A stretch of DNA of 64,000 nt from Pseudomonas poae. Lineage in GTDB: Bacteria > Pseudomonadota > Gammaproteobacteria > Pseudomonadales > Pseudomonadaceae. The translations under genes and the position numbers were made by a program. Positions 37,990-47,609 of the stretch are shown here, in pieces. The DNA is taken from the NCBI GenBank assembly GCA_028869255.1, contig CP110972.1, positions 4,283,001 to 4,347,000 on the forward strand, given 5' to 3'. The notes under the pieces are model-generated. The model was not told the DNA's origin, searched no databases, and was given only the letters and a program-made list of their open reading frames with translations. Numbering within the stretch: position 1 is the first letter of the stretch; each line of letters starts with the position of its first letter.

Positions 37990-38855
37990 ATGATGACGCT
38001 TATGCCCTCACCGGCTCAGGCACCCGGCCTCCCTGCCAGGCCGGGCTGGGGCTGAAGACCGAGCACTTCACGCAAGTGCTCGAGACCTCGCCCGCGATCG
38101 GTTTTTTTGAAGTGCACGCCGAAAACTACATGGTGGCCGGCGGCCCGTTTCATCATTACCTGGGCTTGATCCGCGAACAGTACCCGCTGTCGCTGCATGG
38201 CGTGGGCCTGTCCATCGGCAGCGAAAGCTCACTGAACCTTGACCACCTGGCGCGCCTGGCCACGCTGATCGAACGCTATCAACCTCAATCCTTTTCCGAA
38301 CACCTGGCCTGGTCGAGCCACGGCCCGGCGTTTCTCAACGACTTGCTGCCGCTGGCCTACGACAGCGCCACCCTGCAACGGGTGTGCGAACACATCGACC
38401 AGGTACAGAGCACACTCAAGCGGCCGATGCTGCTGGAAAACCCGTCGACGTACCTGCTGTTTCATCGCTCGACCCTGGACGAAACCGACTTCATCAGTGA
38501 AGTCATCCGGCGTACCGGCTGTGGGTTACTGCTGGATGTGAACAATGTCTACGTGTCGTGCATCAACCATCAACGCGACCCACTTTCCTACATTGACGCG
38601 TTACCGCTGCACGCGGTGGGTGAGATTCATCTGGCGGGGTTTGCCGAAGACACTGACAGCCTGGGCGAACGCCTGCTGATCGATGATCACGGCGCGCCTA
38701 TCGATAACGCCGTGTGGCAGCTGTACGAACAGCTACTGGCGCGTGTAGGCGCAGTGCCGACGCTGATCGAACGGGATAACCAGGTGCCGGCGTTCAGCGT
38801 GCTACTGGCGGAAGTCGAGCACGCCGAACGGTACCTGTCGCAGGTACGCCCATGA
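37990..38855 (+). pseudogene. bufB: MNIO iron enzyme for bufferin (DUF692, BufB), frameshifted
   Basis: DUF692 multinuclear non-heme iron oxidase expected to convert Cys residues of BufA. From the ATG at 37990 the frame reads MMTLMPSPAQAPGLPAR and then meets a stop after 6 codons. The family sequence AGLGLKTEHFTQVLETSPAIGFFEVHAENY continues in the next frame. One G is missing near 38038-38043; adding it gives 288 aa, normal for BufB. Metal-site segments are intact: FFEVHAENY, EHLAWSS, LLENPSTYL, LLLDVNNVYV, EIHLAGF, DDHGAPI. A GTG at 38076 could start a 259-aa version lacking the first strand. Stop overlaps bufC by 4 nt. Confidence 0.85.
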
Positions 38856-39627
38856 GCCCTCAAGACGCGTTCGCCCGTGCCCTGCTCGCGCCTGACCTGG
38901 CCTGCCCCGATGGCTTGTTCAGCCGCAATGGCGCCGACCCGGCCAGCCGTTTTTCGGTGTACCGCAACAATGTACACAGCTCGTTGATCAACGCGCTGGC
39001 CACCGCGTACCCGGTGACATTGCAACTGGTGGGCGACGCATTCTTTCGCGCCATGGCGGGGTTTTACGTGCAAGCGTCCCCACCCGACAGCCCGCTGATC
39101 CGCGAATACGGCAGCACGTTTGCAGACTTTATCCAGGGTTTCGAACCGGCGGCCAGCGTGCCCTACCTCGCCGATGTCGCACGGCTGGAGCGCTTGCGCG
39201 TGCGCGCCTACCACGCGGCGGATGCGCAAGCCCTGGACCCGCAAACCGTGCTTCACACACTGCAAGGCCAAACGGACCTGGGAGCATTGCGCGTGCAACT
39301 GCACCCTCCCTTGCCACTTTAAGCTCTGCCTACGCGGTGGTTGCGATGTGGGCGGCGCACCAGACCGAAGGCGCCATGCCCACCTTGAACCCCTGGCACG
39401 CCCAAAGCGCGCTGGTGCTGCGCCAAGGCCTGGTGGTCAAGGTGTTCGCCATCGACACTGGCGCAGCGGCGTTGATCGACCAGCTGAACCAGGGCGCGCA
39501 GCTGGAAATGGCAGTGACCCACGCCCTCGAAGCGGCGCCCGAATTCGACCTGAACCCATGCCTGGGCTTGTTGATCCGCCACGACGCCATCACTCATTTG
39601 CACACAGAACAAAAGGTCCAGCCATGA
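38852..39627 (+). pseudogene. bufC: Bufferin maturation partner (DUF2063, BufC), frameshifted
   Basis: DUF2063/HvfC-BufC family partner of the MNIO enzyme, proposed to bring the precursor to BufB. RFSVYRNNVHSSLINALATAYPV is the family hallmark. The frame breaks at 39304-39310 in a C-rich stretch: the first frame ends at 39322, and the C-terminal domain (VVAMWAAHQTEGA ... LVVKVFAID ... stop at 39627) continues in another. One missing base restores 258 aa. The ATG of the DoxX gene overlaps its stop (ATGA). Confidence 0.85.
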
Positions 39628-40109
39628 GCACAGCCGCCTCGCCGTTTATAAAACGGCTCATCGACCGGTTTGAGAAAATCCCCTACAGCCTGATCGCCTT
39701 TCTCGCACGTTTCTCTATGGCCGCGGTGTTTTGGAAGTCCGGGCAAACCAAGGTTGAAGGCTTCGCCGTTGATCTGATCAGCGGCACCTTCCAGCTCGGC
39801 GTACCGAAACTGGCCGCCTCGACCCTGCCGTTGTTTCGCAGCGAATATCAGGTGCCGCTGCTGTCAGCGGAAGTGGCGGCGCGCATGGCGGCATTCGCCG
39901 AACACTTTTTCCCGGTGCTGATTCTGCTAGGGTTCGCCACGCGCTTTTCGGCCCTGGCCCTGATCGGCATGACCCTGGTGATTCAACTGTTTGTGTACCC
40001 CGACGCCTACCCGACCCATGGCACCTGGATTGCCTTGTTGTTGCTGCTGGCCGCCAAGGGTCCGGGTTGCCTGTCCATCGACCATCTGATCGCCCGTCGC
40101 TACCGCTAA
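39624..40109 (+). CDS. DoxX-family membrane protein
   Basis: 161-aa protein with about four TM segments (LIAFLARFSMAAVFWKSGQTKVEGF, FFPVLILLGFATRFSALALI, GTWIALLLLLAAKGPG). DoxX proteins often accompany DUF2282-DUF692-DUF2063 operons and may take part in electron transfer or redox balance at the membrane. Overlaps bufC at the start and the convergent LysR gene by 3 nt at the end. Confidence 0.88.
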   Translation: MSTAASPFIKRLIDRFEKIPYSLIAFLARFSMAAVFWKSGQTKVEGFAVDLISGTFQLGVPKLAASTLPLFRSEYQVPLLSAEVAARMAAFAEHFFPVLILLGFATRFSALALIGMTLVIQLFVYPDAYPTHGTWIALLLLLAAKGPGCLSIDHLIARRYR

Positions 40110-41014
40110 AGGCGATCCAGCGCCTCGCCGCTGCGCTTGAACCAATCCACCAAATAATCAGCCAGCACCTGGGTACGACGCGGCAGGCCACCCTGGTAAG
40201 GGTGGACCAGGTACATGGGCATGCTCCGCGTCTGATAATCGCGCAGGAGCCAGCGCAATCGGCCGTCAGCCAATTCCGCCGGCAACACATAGGACGGCAG
40301 GCGGGCGATACCGGCGCCCACGAGAGCGGCCTTTTTCAACAGGTTGTAGTGATTGGAGGCAAACGTGCCGCTGACCCGCACCCGCAACAATTCATGCTGC
40401 TGGTGGTACAGCCACTCTTCACGACCGCTGTAGTGGCTGTTGAGCAGGCAGCGGTGCGTGGCCAGCTCCGCCGGGGTCTGCGGCTCGCCGTATTGCTCCA
40501 GGTAGTCCGGGCTGGCGCAGGTCATTTCGTGCCAGGCCAGCAAAGGCTTGGCCACCAGGCGCTCGTTTTCAATCGCGCCCGAGCGCACCCCCAGATCAAA
40601 GCCATCCCGTGCCAGCTCCCGGTAGCTGTTGTTCAGCTCGAGTTCGATCTGCACCTGCGGGTACTGCTTGGAAAACTCCAGCAACAGGCCGTCGAAGAAG
40701 GTTTCGCCCAGAGAAACCGGAACCGTCATACGCACGGGCCCGGCCAGATCGTCCTTGAGCCGGGCCAATGCTTGACGAGCGCGATCTACTTGCACCACCA
40801 GCGCCTGCGCCTGGGGCAACAACGCGGCACCGGCGGCGGTCAGGCTGAGTTTGCGGGTGGTGCGGTGCAGCAGCACCACCGCATAGTGCGACTCCAACTG
40901 GCTGATGCGCTTGGACAACTGCCCCTTGCTGCAGCCCAGTTGCTCGGCCGCGACGGTAAAACTGCCGGCCTCGATCAACACGGCAAAGGCCGCCAGGTCA
41001 TCCATTTCGCTCAT
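40106..41014 (-). CDS. LysR-family transcriptional regulator
   Basis: 302-aa LysR regulator of the CrgA/DmlR-like group. HTH at the start (DDLAAFAVLIEAGSFTVAAE, LGCSKGQLSKRISQLE), effector domain with RMTVPVSLGETFFDGLLLEF and LARDGFDLGVRSGAIEN. Start at 41014; a longer in-frame reading reaches into the divergent promoter. It faces the short-chain dehydrogenase gene 105 nt away and probably controls it. Confidence 0.88.
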   Translation of the reverse strand: MSEMDDLAAFAVLIEAGSFTVAAEQLGCSKGQLSKRISQLESHYAVVLLHRTTRKLSLTAAGAALLPQAQALVVQVDRARQALARLKDDLAGPVRMTVPVSLGETFFDGLLLEFSKQYPQVQIELELNNSYRELARDGFDLGVRSGAIENERLVAKPLLAWHEMTCASPDYLEQYGEPQTPAELATHRCLLNSHYSGREEWLYHQQHELLRVRVSGTFASNHYNLLKKAALVGAGIARLPSYVLPAELADGRLRWLLRDYQTRSMPMYLVHPYQGGLPRRTQVLADYLVDWFKRSGEALDRL

Positions 41015-41118
41015 GGATTGTTTCCATTTGAAAACCAAAGGTTGCCTATTAGCGCGTTTATCCACGCAAAAAGCCACTCTAGACTGAACCTTCACTTACC
41101 CCCTGGAGGAACAGCACC

Positions 41119-41718
41119 ATGAAAATCCTATTGATTGGCGCCAGCGGCACCGTCGGCTCGGCAGTGAAGGCCGAACTGGCCCAGCGTCACGACGTGATCA
41201 GCATCGGCCGCAGCAGTGGCGACTTTCAGGTGGATATCAGCGACAGCGCCTCGATCCGCGAGCTGTTCGAACAGACCGGCCAGTTCGACGCATTGGTCTG
41301 TGCCGCAGGCAGCGTGAATTTTGTGGCCCTGGGTGAGATGAGCGAAAACGATTTTGAACTGGGCTTGCGTGACAAGCTGATGGGCCAGGTCAACCTGCTG
41401 CTGATCGGCCGCGAGTACGCTAACGATGGCGCCTCGTTCACCTTCACCAGCGGTATTCTCAACCGTGATCCGATTCGTACCGGCGCCTCGGCGGCCTTGG
41501 TCAACGGTGCGCTGGATGCGTTCGTCAAAGCCGCCGCAATCGAATTGCCACGCGGCCTGCGCGTCAACTCGGTGAGCCCGACCGTGCTGCTGGAAGCCAT
41601 GGGTAGCTACGCGCCATACTTCCGAGGTTTTAAACCTGCGACGGGGGCCGATGTGGCATTGGCCTACGCCAAAAGTGTGGAAGGTTTACAGACAGGCCAA
41701 ACCTACATCGTAGGTTGA
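41119..41718 (+). CDS. Short-chain dehydrogenase-like protein
   Basis: 199-aa NAD(P)-binding protein of the small SDR group. Nucleotide motif GASGTVGSAV at the N-terminus and CAAGSVNF in place of NNAG. The usual YxxxK active site is not present; the equivalent region reads GASAALVNGALDAFVKAAAIE, cut here to show that Lys remains without Tyr. RVNSVSPTVL is conserved. Regular length for this subfamily. CTGGAGGAA upstream is a good ribosome binding site. Divergent from the LysR gene. Substrate unknown. Confidence 0.85.
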   Translation: MKILLIGASGTVGSAVKAELAQRHDVISIGRSSGDFQVDISDSASIRELFEQTGQFDALVCAAGSVNFVALGEMSENDFELGLRDKLMGQVNLLLIGREYANDGASFTFTSGILNRDPIRTGASAALVNGALDAFVKAAAIELPRGLRVNSVSPTVLLEAMGSYAPYFRGFKPATGADVALAYAKSVEGLQTGQTYIVG

Positions 41719-42083
41719 GAGGCAATTTCTCCACGGGAAAACTGAGACATCCATTCGATCACTAGCTCGCGGGGCGCAAAAAGAACGAACGCCCCGCCCA
41801 GCTGGCTTTGAACCTTGGCCGTGGTCAGCTGATAACCGTCTACGTAGAGTGTCAGCTGCTTTTGGTAAGCAAGCAGGGTAATGGACTTTGTCCTCGCCTC
41901 GGCCTCGGGGCTCAACGTGACATTCACCTCAACCAAGACTGGATCGGGGTCTTCGGCTCTTTTCAACGTCACCGATATCTTCGTGAAGTCGATAGCTGAC
42001 GAGTAGACGAGCCGGGCGGGCTCGTCTGATAAGGCGACACTTGCCCAAAGCAAAAAAGCCCAAAGGCCCCATTTGATATTCAT
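41703..42083 (-). CDS. Secreted hypothetical protein
   Basis: 126-aa protein with a signal peptide (MNIKWGLWAFLLWASVALS) and a mature part of predicted beta strands (VLVEVNVTLSPEAEARTKSI, LTLYVDGYQL). No family recognised. Start at 42083. Its last 16 nt overlap the convergent SDR gene. Less GC-rich than its neighbours. Confidence 0.6.
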   Translation of the reverse strand: MNIKWGLWAFLLWASVALSDEPARLVYSSAIDFTKISVTLKRAEDPDPVLVEVNVTLSPEAEARTKSITLLAYQKQLTLYVDGYQLTTAKVQSQLGGAFVLFAPRELVIEWMSQFSRGEIASQPTM

Positions 42084-42265
42084 CGCTCTGCGCACTCCAA
42101 AAACGCCGACATTCTCACGAGTCCTCAACCGCCGCTGTAAGAAACATCTGAATTAACAGCGCCTCTTTCCTATAACTTTGGCAACAGGCTGTTGAACCGG
42201 TGTCCTGCACTTGTGATGAGCCGCCAGCCTGCGTAACGTGGCGGCACTTGTTTGGAGACCCGATA

Positions 42266-42937
42266 ATGCGTGCCGCCCGTACCCTCGCCCTGTTTGCCTT
42301 GCTTCCCCTGTTCGCCGCCTGCCAGATGTTCGAAAGCGAGCCGGCCAAACCGTCTCTCGCCGGGCTGACCCGCATGCAGGGTGAACTCACGGCGGTAGGC
42401 GACAAGCTGCTGTTCCAACCGTGCAACGACAAACGCAATTACGTGGTCAACGACACCGGTGGTACCAGTATCCTGCAGGAAGCCGCCTCACTGGCAGGCC
42501 AGCAAGGCGCCTTGTTTGTCGACTTGCGTGGCAAATTCTCCGGCGTCGCCAGCGGCACCCAAGGCAGCGTCGACCTGCAACAGCTCTACCGCGTCGAGCG
42601 TTCGACCGCGGCCTGCGACGACCCGGACTTCAAGCGCATGATCCTGCGAGCCAACGGCCACAAGCCGACCTGGGTGATGAACGTCACGGCCAAGGGCATG
42701 GTCCTGGAGCGCGAAGGCCAGCCGCCACTGGCGGTACCCTATGTGGAAGAGCAAATGGGCGACGGCCGTTTCAACCTGATGACTGAGGCCAATGGTCAGC
42801 ACGTCGAACTGTGGGTAGCCCCACAACGCTGCATTGACAGCGCCAGCGGCAGCCTGCAACACATGACCGCCGAGCTGCGGGTCAACGGGCAGGTACAACG
42901 TGGTTGCGCGTCTTTCGGCGGTTCGCGCGACGACTGA
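42266..42937 (+). CDS. COG3650-like lipoprotein
   Basis: 223-aa predicted lipoprotein: signal MRAARTLALFALLPLFAAC with Cys at residue 19. The mature part holds QGELTAVGDKLLFQPCND (heavy-metal/META-like COG3650 region) and a C-terminal section with ELWVAPQRCIDSASG typical of DUF306/MliC-like domains. Two further Cys could form a disulfide. GGAGA precedes the start. Probably envelope stress or cell-wall related; unproven. Confidence 0.75.
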   Translation: MRAARTLALFALLPLFAACQMFESEPAKPSLAGLTRMQGELTAVGDKLLFQPCNDKRNYVVNDTGGTSILQEAASLAGQQGALFVDLRGKFSGVASGTQGSVDLQQLYRVERSTAACDDPDFKRMILRANGHKPTWVMNVTAKGMVLEREGQPPLAVPYVEEQMGDGRFNLMTEANGQHVELWVAPQRCIDSASGSLQHMTAELRVNGQVQRGCASFGGSRDD

Positions 42938-42984
42938 TTCAGCCCTGCGCTGTTTTAACATGACGAAAAACCGCCATTGGGGCT

Positions 42985-42990
42985 TATAAT
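42985..42990 (+). promoter_or_regulatory. -10 element (TATAAT) of the FAD enzyme gene
   Basis: TATAAT 54 nt before the start of the gene at 43044; TTGGGG lies upstream as a weak -35. Confidence 0.45.
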
Positions 42991-43043
42991 CGCCGGTTTG
43001 CAAAACAGCCGGCCTCTTTGTCCGCCGCCTACCGGATCCCGTC

Positions 43044-44657
43044 ATGTTACGAATCACCGAACTCAAGCTGCCCATCGACCATCCCGAAGAAGACCTGCGC
43101 CCTGCCATCGTGCAGCGCCTGGGCATCGCCAGTGATGACCTGCTCGATTTCACCCTGTTCAAGCGCAGCTACGACGCCCGCAAGAAATCTTCGGAGCTGT
43201 GCTTCATCTACACCATCGACCTGAACGTGAAGGGTGAAGCCGCCCTGCTGCTCAAGTTCGCCGATGATCGCAACATCAACCCGGCACCGGATGTCAGCTA
43301 CAAAGTGGTCGGCCAGGCGCCGGACGGTCTGGTTGAGCGGCCGATCGTGGTGGGTTTCGGCCCCTGCGGGATCTTCGCCGGGCTGTTGCTGGCGCAGATG
43401 GGCTTCAAGCCGATCATCCTCGAACGCGGCAAGGAAGTGCGCCAGCGCACCAAGGACACCTGGGGCCTGTGGCGTAAAAGCGTGCTTAACCCCGAGTCCA
43501 ACGTGCAGTTCGGCGAAGGCGGCGCCGGGACCTTTTCCGACGGCAAGCTCTACAGCCAGATCAAAGACCCGAAATTCCACGGCCGTAAAGTGCTGCACGA
43601 GTTCGTCAAGGCTGGCGCGCCGGAGGAAATCCTCTACGTCAGCAAGCCGCACATCGGCACCTTCCGCCTGACCGGCGTGGTGGAGAACATGCGTGAGCAG
43701 ATCATCGCGCTGGGCGGTGAAGTGCGTTTCGAACAGCGCGTCACCGACGTGCTGATCGACGACGGCCAACTGAACGGCGTGGTCATCGACGGCGGCGAGC
43801 AAATCCGCTCCAAGCACGTGATCCTCGCCCTGGGCCATAGCGCCCGCGACACCTTCCGCATGCTGCATGGGCGCGGTGTGTACATGGAGGCCAAGCCGTT
43901 CTCGGTGGGCTTCCGAATCGAGCACCCGCAGTCGCTGATCGACGCCGCACGCCTGGGCAAGTACGCCGGGCACCCGAAACTCGGCGCGGCCGACTACAAG
44001 CTGGTGCACCACGCCAAGAACGGCCGCTCGGTCTACAGCTTCTGCATGTGCCCTGGCGGTACCGTGGTAGCGGCGACTTCCGAGCCGAACCGCGTAGTAA
44101 CCAACGGCATGAGCCAATACTCGCGTAACGAACGCAACGCCAACTCCGGCATCGTGGTCGGCATCACCCCTGAGGTGGACTACCCGGGCGGCCCGCTGGC
44201 CGGTATCGAGTTGCAGGAGCGCCTGGAGTCCCACGCCTACATCCTCGGCGGCAGCAACTACGAGGCCCCTGCGCAGCTGGTGGGTGATTTCATCGCCGGC
44301 AAACCCTCCACGGCCATCGGCAGTGTGGAGCCGTCCTACAAACCGGGTGTGGCTTTGGGTGACCTGGCCCTGGCCTTGCCGGATTTCGCCATTGAGGCGA
44401 TCCGTGAAGCACTGCCGGCGTTCGAAAAGCAAATCAAGGGCTATTCGCTGCACGATGCGGTATTGACCGGTATCGAGACGCGCACCTCATCGCCACTGCG
44501 GATTACCCGTAACGAGTCGATGCAGAGCTTGAACGTGAAAGGCCTGTTCCCGGCCGGTGAAGGCGCGGGCTACGCGGGCGGGATTCTGTCGGCCGGTGTT
44601 GACGGCATTCGGATTGCCGAGGCGTTGGCGCGGGATATGCTCGGCATCGAAGCTTAA
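43044..44657 (+). CDS. FAD-dependent oxidoreductase (COG2509 family)
   Basis: 537-aa flavoprotein. It has an N-terminal ~90-residue domain typical of the family, then a dinucleotide motif PIVVGFGPCGIFAGLLLAQM, GEGGAGTFSDGKLYS, ILALGHSARDTFRML and a C-terminal FAD motif LFPAGEGAGYAGGILSAGVD. The family is widespread and uncharacterised. CMCPGG contains a Cys pair that could be redox-active. Followed by a REP doublet. Confidence 0.88.
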   Translation: MLRITELKLPIDHPEEDLRPAIVQRLGIASDDLLDFTLFKRSYDARKKSSELCFIYTIDLNVKGEAALLLKFADDRNINPAPDVSYKVVGQAPDGLVERPIVVGFGPCGIFAGLLLAQMGFKPIILERGKEVRQRTKDTWGLWRKSVLNPESNVQFGEGGAGTFSDGKLYSQIKDPKFHGRKVLHEFVKAGAPEEILYVSKPHIGTFRLTGVVENMREQIIALGGEVRFEQRVTDVLIDDGQLNGVVIDGGEQIRSKHVILALGHSARDTFRMLHGRGVYMEAKPFSVGFRIEHPQSLIDAARLGKYAGHPKLGAADYKLVHHAKNGRSVYSFCMCPGGTVVAATSEPNRVVTNGMSQYSRNERNANSGIVVGITPEVDYPGGPLAGIELQERLESHAYILGGSNYEAPAQLVGDFIAGKPSTAIGSVEPSYKPGVALGDLALALPDFAIEAIREALPAFEKQIKGYSLHDAVLTGIETRTSSPLRITRNESMQSLNVKGLFPAGEGAGYAGGILSAGVDGIRIAEALARDMLGIEA

Positions 44658-44686
44658 GAACTTTTCCCCAGCCAGCACACATCCAA

Positions 44687-44757
44687 TGTGGGAGCTGGCT
44701 TGCCTGCGATGGCGGAGTGTCAGTGAGCACCGTTATCGTAGACAAGCCAGCTCCCAC
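44687..44757. repeat. REP doublet (class 1), right arm degenerate
   Basis: Left arm TGTGGGAGCTGGCTTGCCTG intact; right arm has TCGTAGACAAGCCAGCTCCC with a few changes. Between convergent genes. Confidence 0.82.
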
Positions 44758-44775
44758 GCTGGGTTTTGTGTTGGG

Positions 44776-45870
44776 TCAGATATTGGCGCGCAGGATGCTG
44801 TCCGGCAGCGGCTCACCCCGCTCCACACTGGCCGCAACGGCGGCGATCAAGCCTTCCAACGCATACCCCTGCCCCGCCAGCCACGCTTGATCGTAATAGG
44901 TGGTGGCATAACGCTCGCCCCCATCACACAAGATCGCCACGATCGACCCCGACTCCCCGGCTGTTTTCATCTGTTGCGCCGCCACTAACGCGCCGATCAG
45001 GTTGGTCCCGCTGGAACCACCGACCCGCCGCCCCAACCGTTGCGCCAAGTAATGCATGGCCGCCAGCGACAAGGCATCCGGCACCTTGACCATGGCATCA
45101 ATCACCTTGGGCAGAAACGACGCCTCGACCCGTGGCCGACCAATCCCCTCAATCCGCGAACCGCAGTCCAGGCGCAGGCTGGCGTCGCCGCTCTGGTAAA
45201 AATCGAAAAACACCGAACGCTCGGCATCGGCACACAGCACGCGGGTGCAGTGCTGGCGGTAACGCACATAACGTCCCAGCGTGGCGGTGGTGCCACCGGT
45301 GCCGGGGCTGGAAATCAACCAGCTCGGTTCGGGATGTTGCTCAAAGCGCATCTGCTGGAAGATCGACTCGGCAATGTTGTTGTTGGCCCGCCAATCCGTA
45401 GCGCGCTCGGCGTAGGTGAATTGGTCCATGAAATGCCCGCCACTTTCCTTCGCCAATCGTTCGGACTCGGCGTAAATCTGCGTCGGATCCGTTACCAGAT
45501 GGCTCTTGCCACCGTAGAAGGCAATCTGCGCGATTTTCTCCTGAGAGGTGGTGGCCGGCATCACCGCGATAAACGGCAAACCGAGCAGGCGGGCAAAGTA
45601 GGCTTCGGAAATCGCCGTCGACCCGCTGGACGCCTCGATTACCGGCGCCCCTGGCTTGAGCCAGCCATTACACAGCGCGTACAGGAACAGCGAGCGGGCC
45701 AACCGATGTTTCAAGCTGCCGGTGGGGTGGCTGGACTCATCCTTGAAATACAACTCAATACCCGGCAACCCCGGCAGCGGCAGAGGGATCAGATGCGTGT
45801 CGGCGCTACGCTGGAAGTCTGCTTCAATGATACGAATGGCTTCGCGGGCCCAGGGACGGTGGTCGCTCAT
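44776..45870 (-). CDS. PLP-dependent cysteine synthase-like enzyme
   Basis: 364-aa fold-type II PLP enzyme of the cysteine synthase/cystathionine beta-synthase family. PLP Lys in [11 protein letters not shown], substrate loop [12 protein letters not shown], phosphate loop [16 protein letters not shown]-terminal [11 protein letters not shown]. The SSGST in place of the usual TSGNT shows that it is not CysK or CysM proper; this subfamily may act in sulfur amino-acid breakdown. Start at 45870 ([13 protein letters not shown]). No neighbours in operon. Confidence 0.85.
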   Translation of the reverse strand: MSDHRPWAREAIRIIEADFQRSADTHLIPLPLPGLPGIELYFKDESSHPTGSLKHRLARSLFLYALCNGWLKPGAPVIEASSGSTAISEAYFARLLGLPFIAVMPATTSQEKIAQIAFYGGKSHLVTDPTQIYAESERLAKESGGHFMDQFTYAERATDWRANNNIAESIFQQMRFEQHPEPSWLISSPGTGGTTATLGRYVRYRQHCTRVLCADAERSVFFDFYQSGDASLRLDCGSRIEGIGRPRVEASFLPKVIDAMVKVPDALSLAAMHYLAQRLGRRVGGSSGTNLIGALVAAQQMKTAGESGSIVAILCDGGERYATTYYDQAWLAGQGYALEGLIAAVAASVERGEPLPDSILRANI

Positions 45871-46086
45871 GGAGGGTCTCTCTAAGGATTTCAGCCTTGA
45901 TTTTAGGGGGTTTCCTACAGGCCACACAGATACAGTGACGACTCAATTGGACACACAATTGCTAGGCTTAAGCGCAACGCCATCCCAGCCCGTCGCTTAT
46001 AACAAATAAGAATATAACTTTTGTTTTAACAACTAACGGTACGGGTTAGGGTACCCACCTATTGAACCTGGATTGGAGAGCATCCC

Positions 46087-47268
46087 TTGCCTCTGCGTAG
46101 CACTTTCACCCGTTTCTTCCAGCTGGAAGCCGCCAGCGGTCTGTTATTGATCGCCGCTGCCGCCCTGGCCCTGATCATCAATAACTCACCATTGTCACAC
46201 CTGTACAACGCGTTTCTCGACGTACCGGTGGTGGCACAGATCGGCGCGCTGAAAATCGCCAAACCGGCCCTGCTGTGGATCAACGATGGCCTGATGGCGC
46301 TGTTCTTCCTGCTGATCGGCCTGGAGGTCAAGCGCGAGTTGCTCGACGGCCACCTCTCCAAGCCATCGCAAGTGGTGCTGCCCGGCGCAGCGGCCATCGG
46401 CGGCATGGTCGTGCCGGCCCTGATCTACTGGGCGATCAACAAGGATTACCCCGCCGCCCTCTCCGGCTGGGCGATCCCCATGGCCACCGACATTGCCTTT
46501 GCGTTGGGCGTACTGGCGCTGTTGGGCAAGCGGGTCCCGGTGTCGCTGAAGCTGTTCCTGATGACCCTGGCGATTATTGACGACCTGGGCGCGATCATCG
46601 TGATCGCTGTGTTCTATTCCGCCGACCTGTCCGGTGCCGCGCTGGCGGGCGCCGGTGCTTGCCTGGTGGCCTTGATCGCGATGAACCGCCTGGGGGTGAT
46701 CAAACTCGGGCCGTACCTGATCATTGGCTTGATCCTTTGGGTTTGCGTGCTCAAGAGCGGTGTCCACGCGACACTGGCCGGCGTGACCCTGGCATTCTGC
46801 ATCCCGATGCGCACCAGGAATGCCGAACCCTCGCCCCTGCTGACTCTGGAACACGCCCTGCATCCCTGGGTGGCCTACGGCATCCTGCCGTTGTTTGCCT
46901 TTGCCAACGCCGGTGTTTCGCTGACCGGGGTCAGCCTGGAGAGCTTCACCCACCACGTGCCCATGGGCATTGCCGCCGGCCTGTTGATCGGCAAGACCGT
47001 TGGCGTATTCGGCCTTACCTGGCTGGCCATCAAGACCGGCCTTGCCGCCCTGCCCAGCGGCGCCAACTGGGGTCAGGTGTTCGGTGTCGCGATCCTGTGC
47101 GGCATCGGCTTTACCATGAGCCTGTTTGTCGGCTCCCTGGCGTTTGTGCCGGGCGCCAGCGAATTTGCCGGTGAGGACCGTATGGGGATTCTGACCGGGT
47201 CGATATTGGCAGCGTGCATCGGGTATGCGGTGACGGCGATGGCGAGTCGCAAGCAGACCGTTGTTTAA
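46087..47268 (+). CDS. nhaA: Na+/H+ antiporter NhaA
   Basis: 393-aa NhaA exchanging Na+ (or Li+) for protons at the inner membrane. The ion-binding Asp pair is in [32 protein letters not shown] and [12 protein letters not shown] are typical. Starts with TTG, preceded by GGAGAG 7 nt upstream; no ATG gives the conserved N-terminus [15 protein letters not shown]. Ends just before a perfect palindromic terminator. Confidence 0.95.
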   Translation: MPLRSTFTRFFQLEAASGLLLIAAAALALIINNSPLSHLYNAFLDVPVVAQIGALKIAKPALLWINDGLMALFFLLIGLEVKRELLDGHLSKPSQVVLPGAAAIGGMVVPALIYWAINKDYPAALSGWAIPMATDIAFALGVLALLGKRVPVSLKLFLMTLAIIDDLGAIIVIAVFYSADLSGAALAGAGACLVALIAMNRLGVIKLGPYLIIGLILWVCVLKSGVHATLAGVTLAFCIPMRTRNAEPSPLLTLEHALHPWVAYGILPLFAFANAGVSLTGVSLESFTHHVPMGIAAGLLIGKTVGVFGLTWLAIKTGLAALPSGANWGQVFGVAILCGIGFTMSLFVGSLAFVPGASEFAGEDRMGILTGSILAACIGYAVTAMASRKQTVV

Positions 47269-47311
47269 AACTCGAAGTCCGCATCAAAAACCTGGAAAGC
47301 AAAAACCAAAA

Positions 47312-47339
47312 AGCCGCCTCGGTTTAAACCGAGGCGGCT
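47312..47339. terminator. Terminator after nhaA
   Basis: Perfect 28-nt palindrome, AGCCGCCTCGG arms around TTTAAA; 43 nt past the stop, with A-rich bases before and CACTTTT after. Confidence 0.82.
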
Positions 47340-47561
47340 CCACTTTTCAGACCTTACAGGTCGTCAAAGCTAAATATCCAGTATTTTGCTTGGGATTTAT
47401 TGCAAGCTTTTACGGGCTAAATTGGAAAGAGAAAAGGCTGAGCAGGCAACCCATACCCGCTATCGTCCGGTCTTGATTGATTGCATGACCAGAGATAGCA
47501 TCCGCCTGCAGGTCGATGCATCCTTGAGATAACAACCCCAGCCGCAAACTGGGATTGCAAT

Positions 47562-47590
47562 AAAAAACCGCCCTACTAAGGCGGTTTTTT
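47562..47590. terminator. Bidirectional terminator before the glycine-zipper gene end
   Basis: AAAAAACCGCC / GGCGGTTTTTT with a 7-nt loop. T runs on both strands; serves the minus-strand gene at 47610. The ~220 nt between the two terminators show no gene. Confidence 0.9.
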
Positions 47591-47609
47591 ATTGCCTGCT
47601 GTTTACCGC

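Noticed and set aside
43047..44453. 468-codon minus-strand open frame opposite the FAD enzyme
   Set aside because: Antisense shadow; the FAD motifs are on the plus strand.
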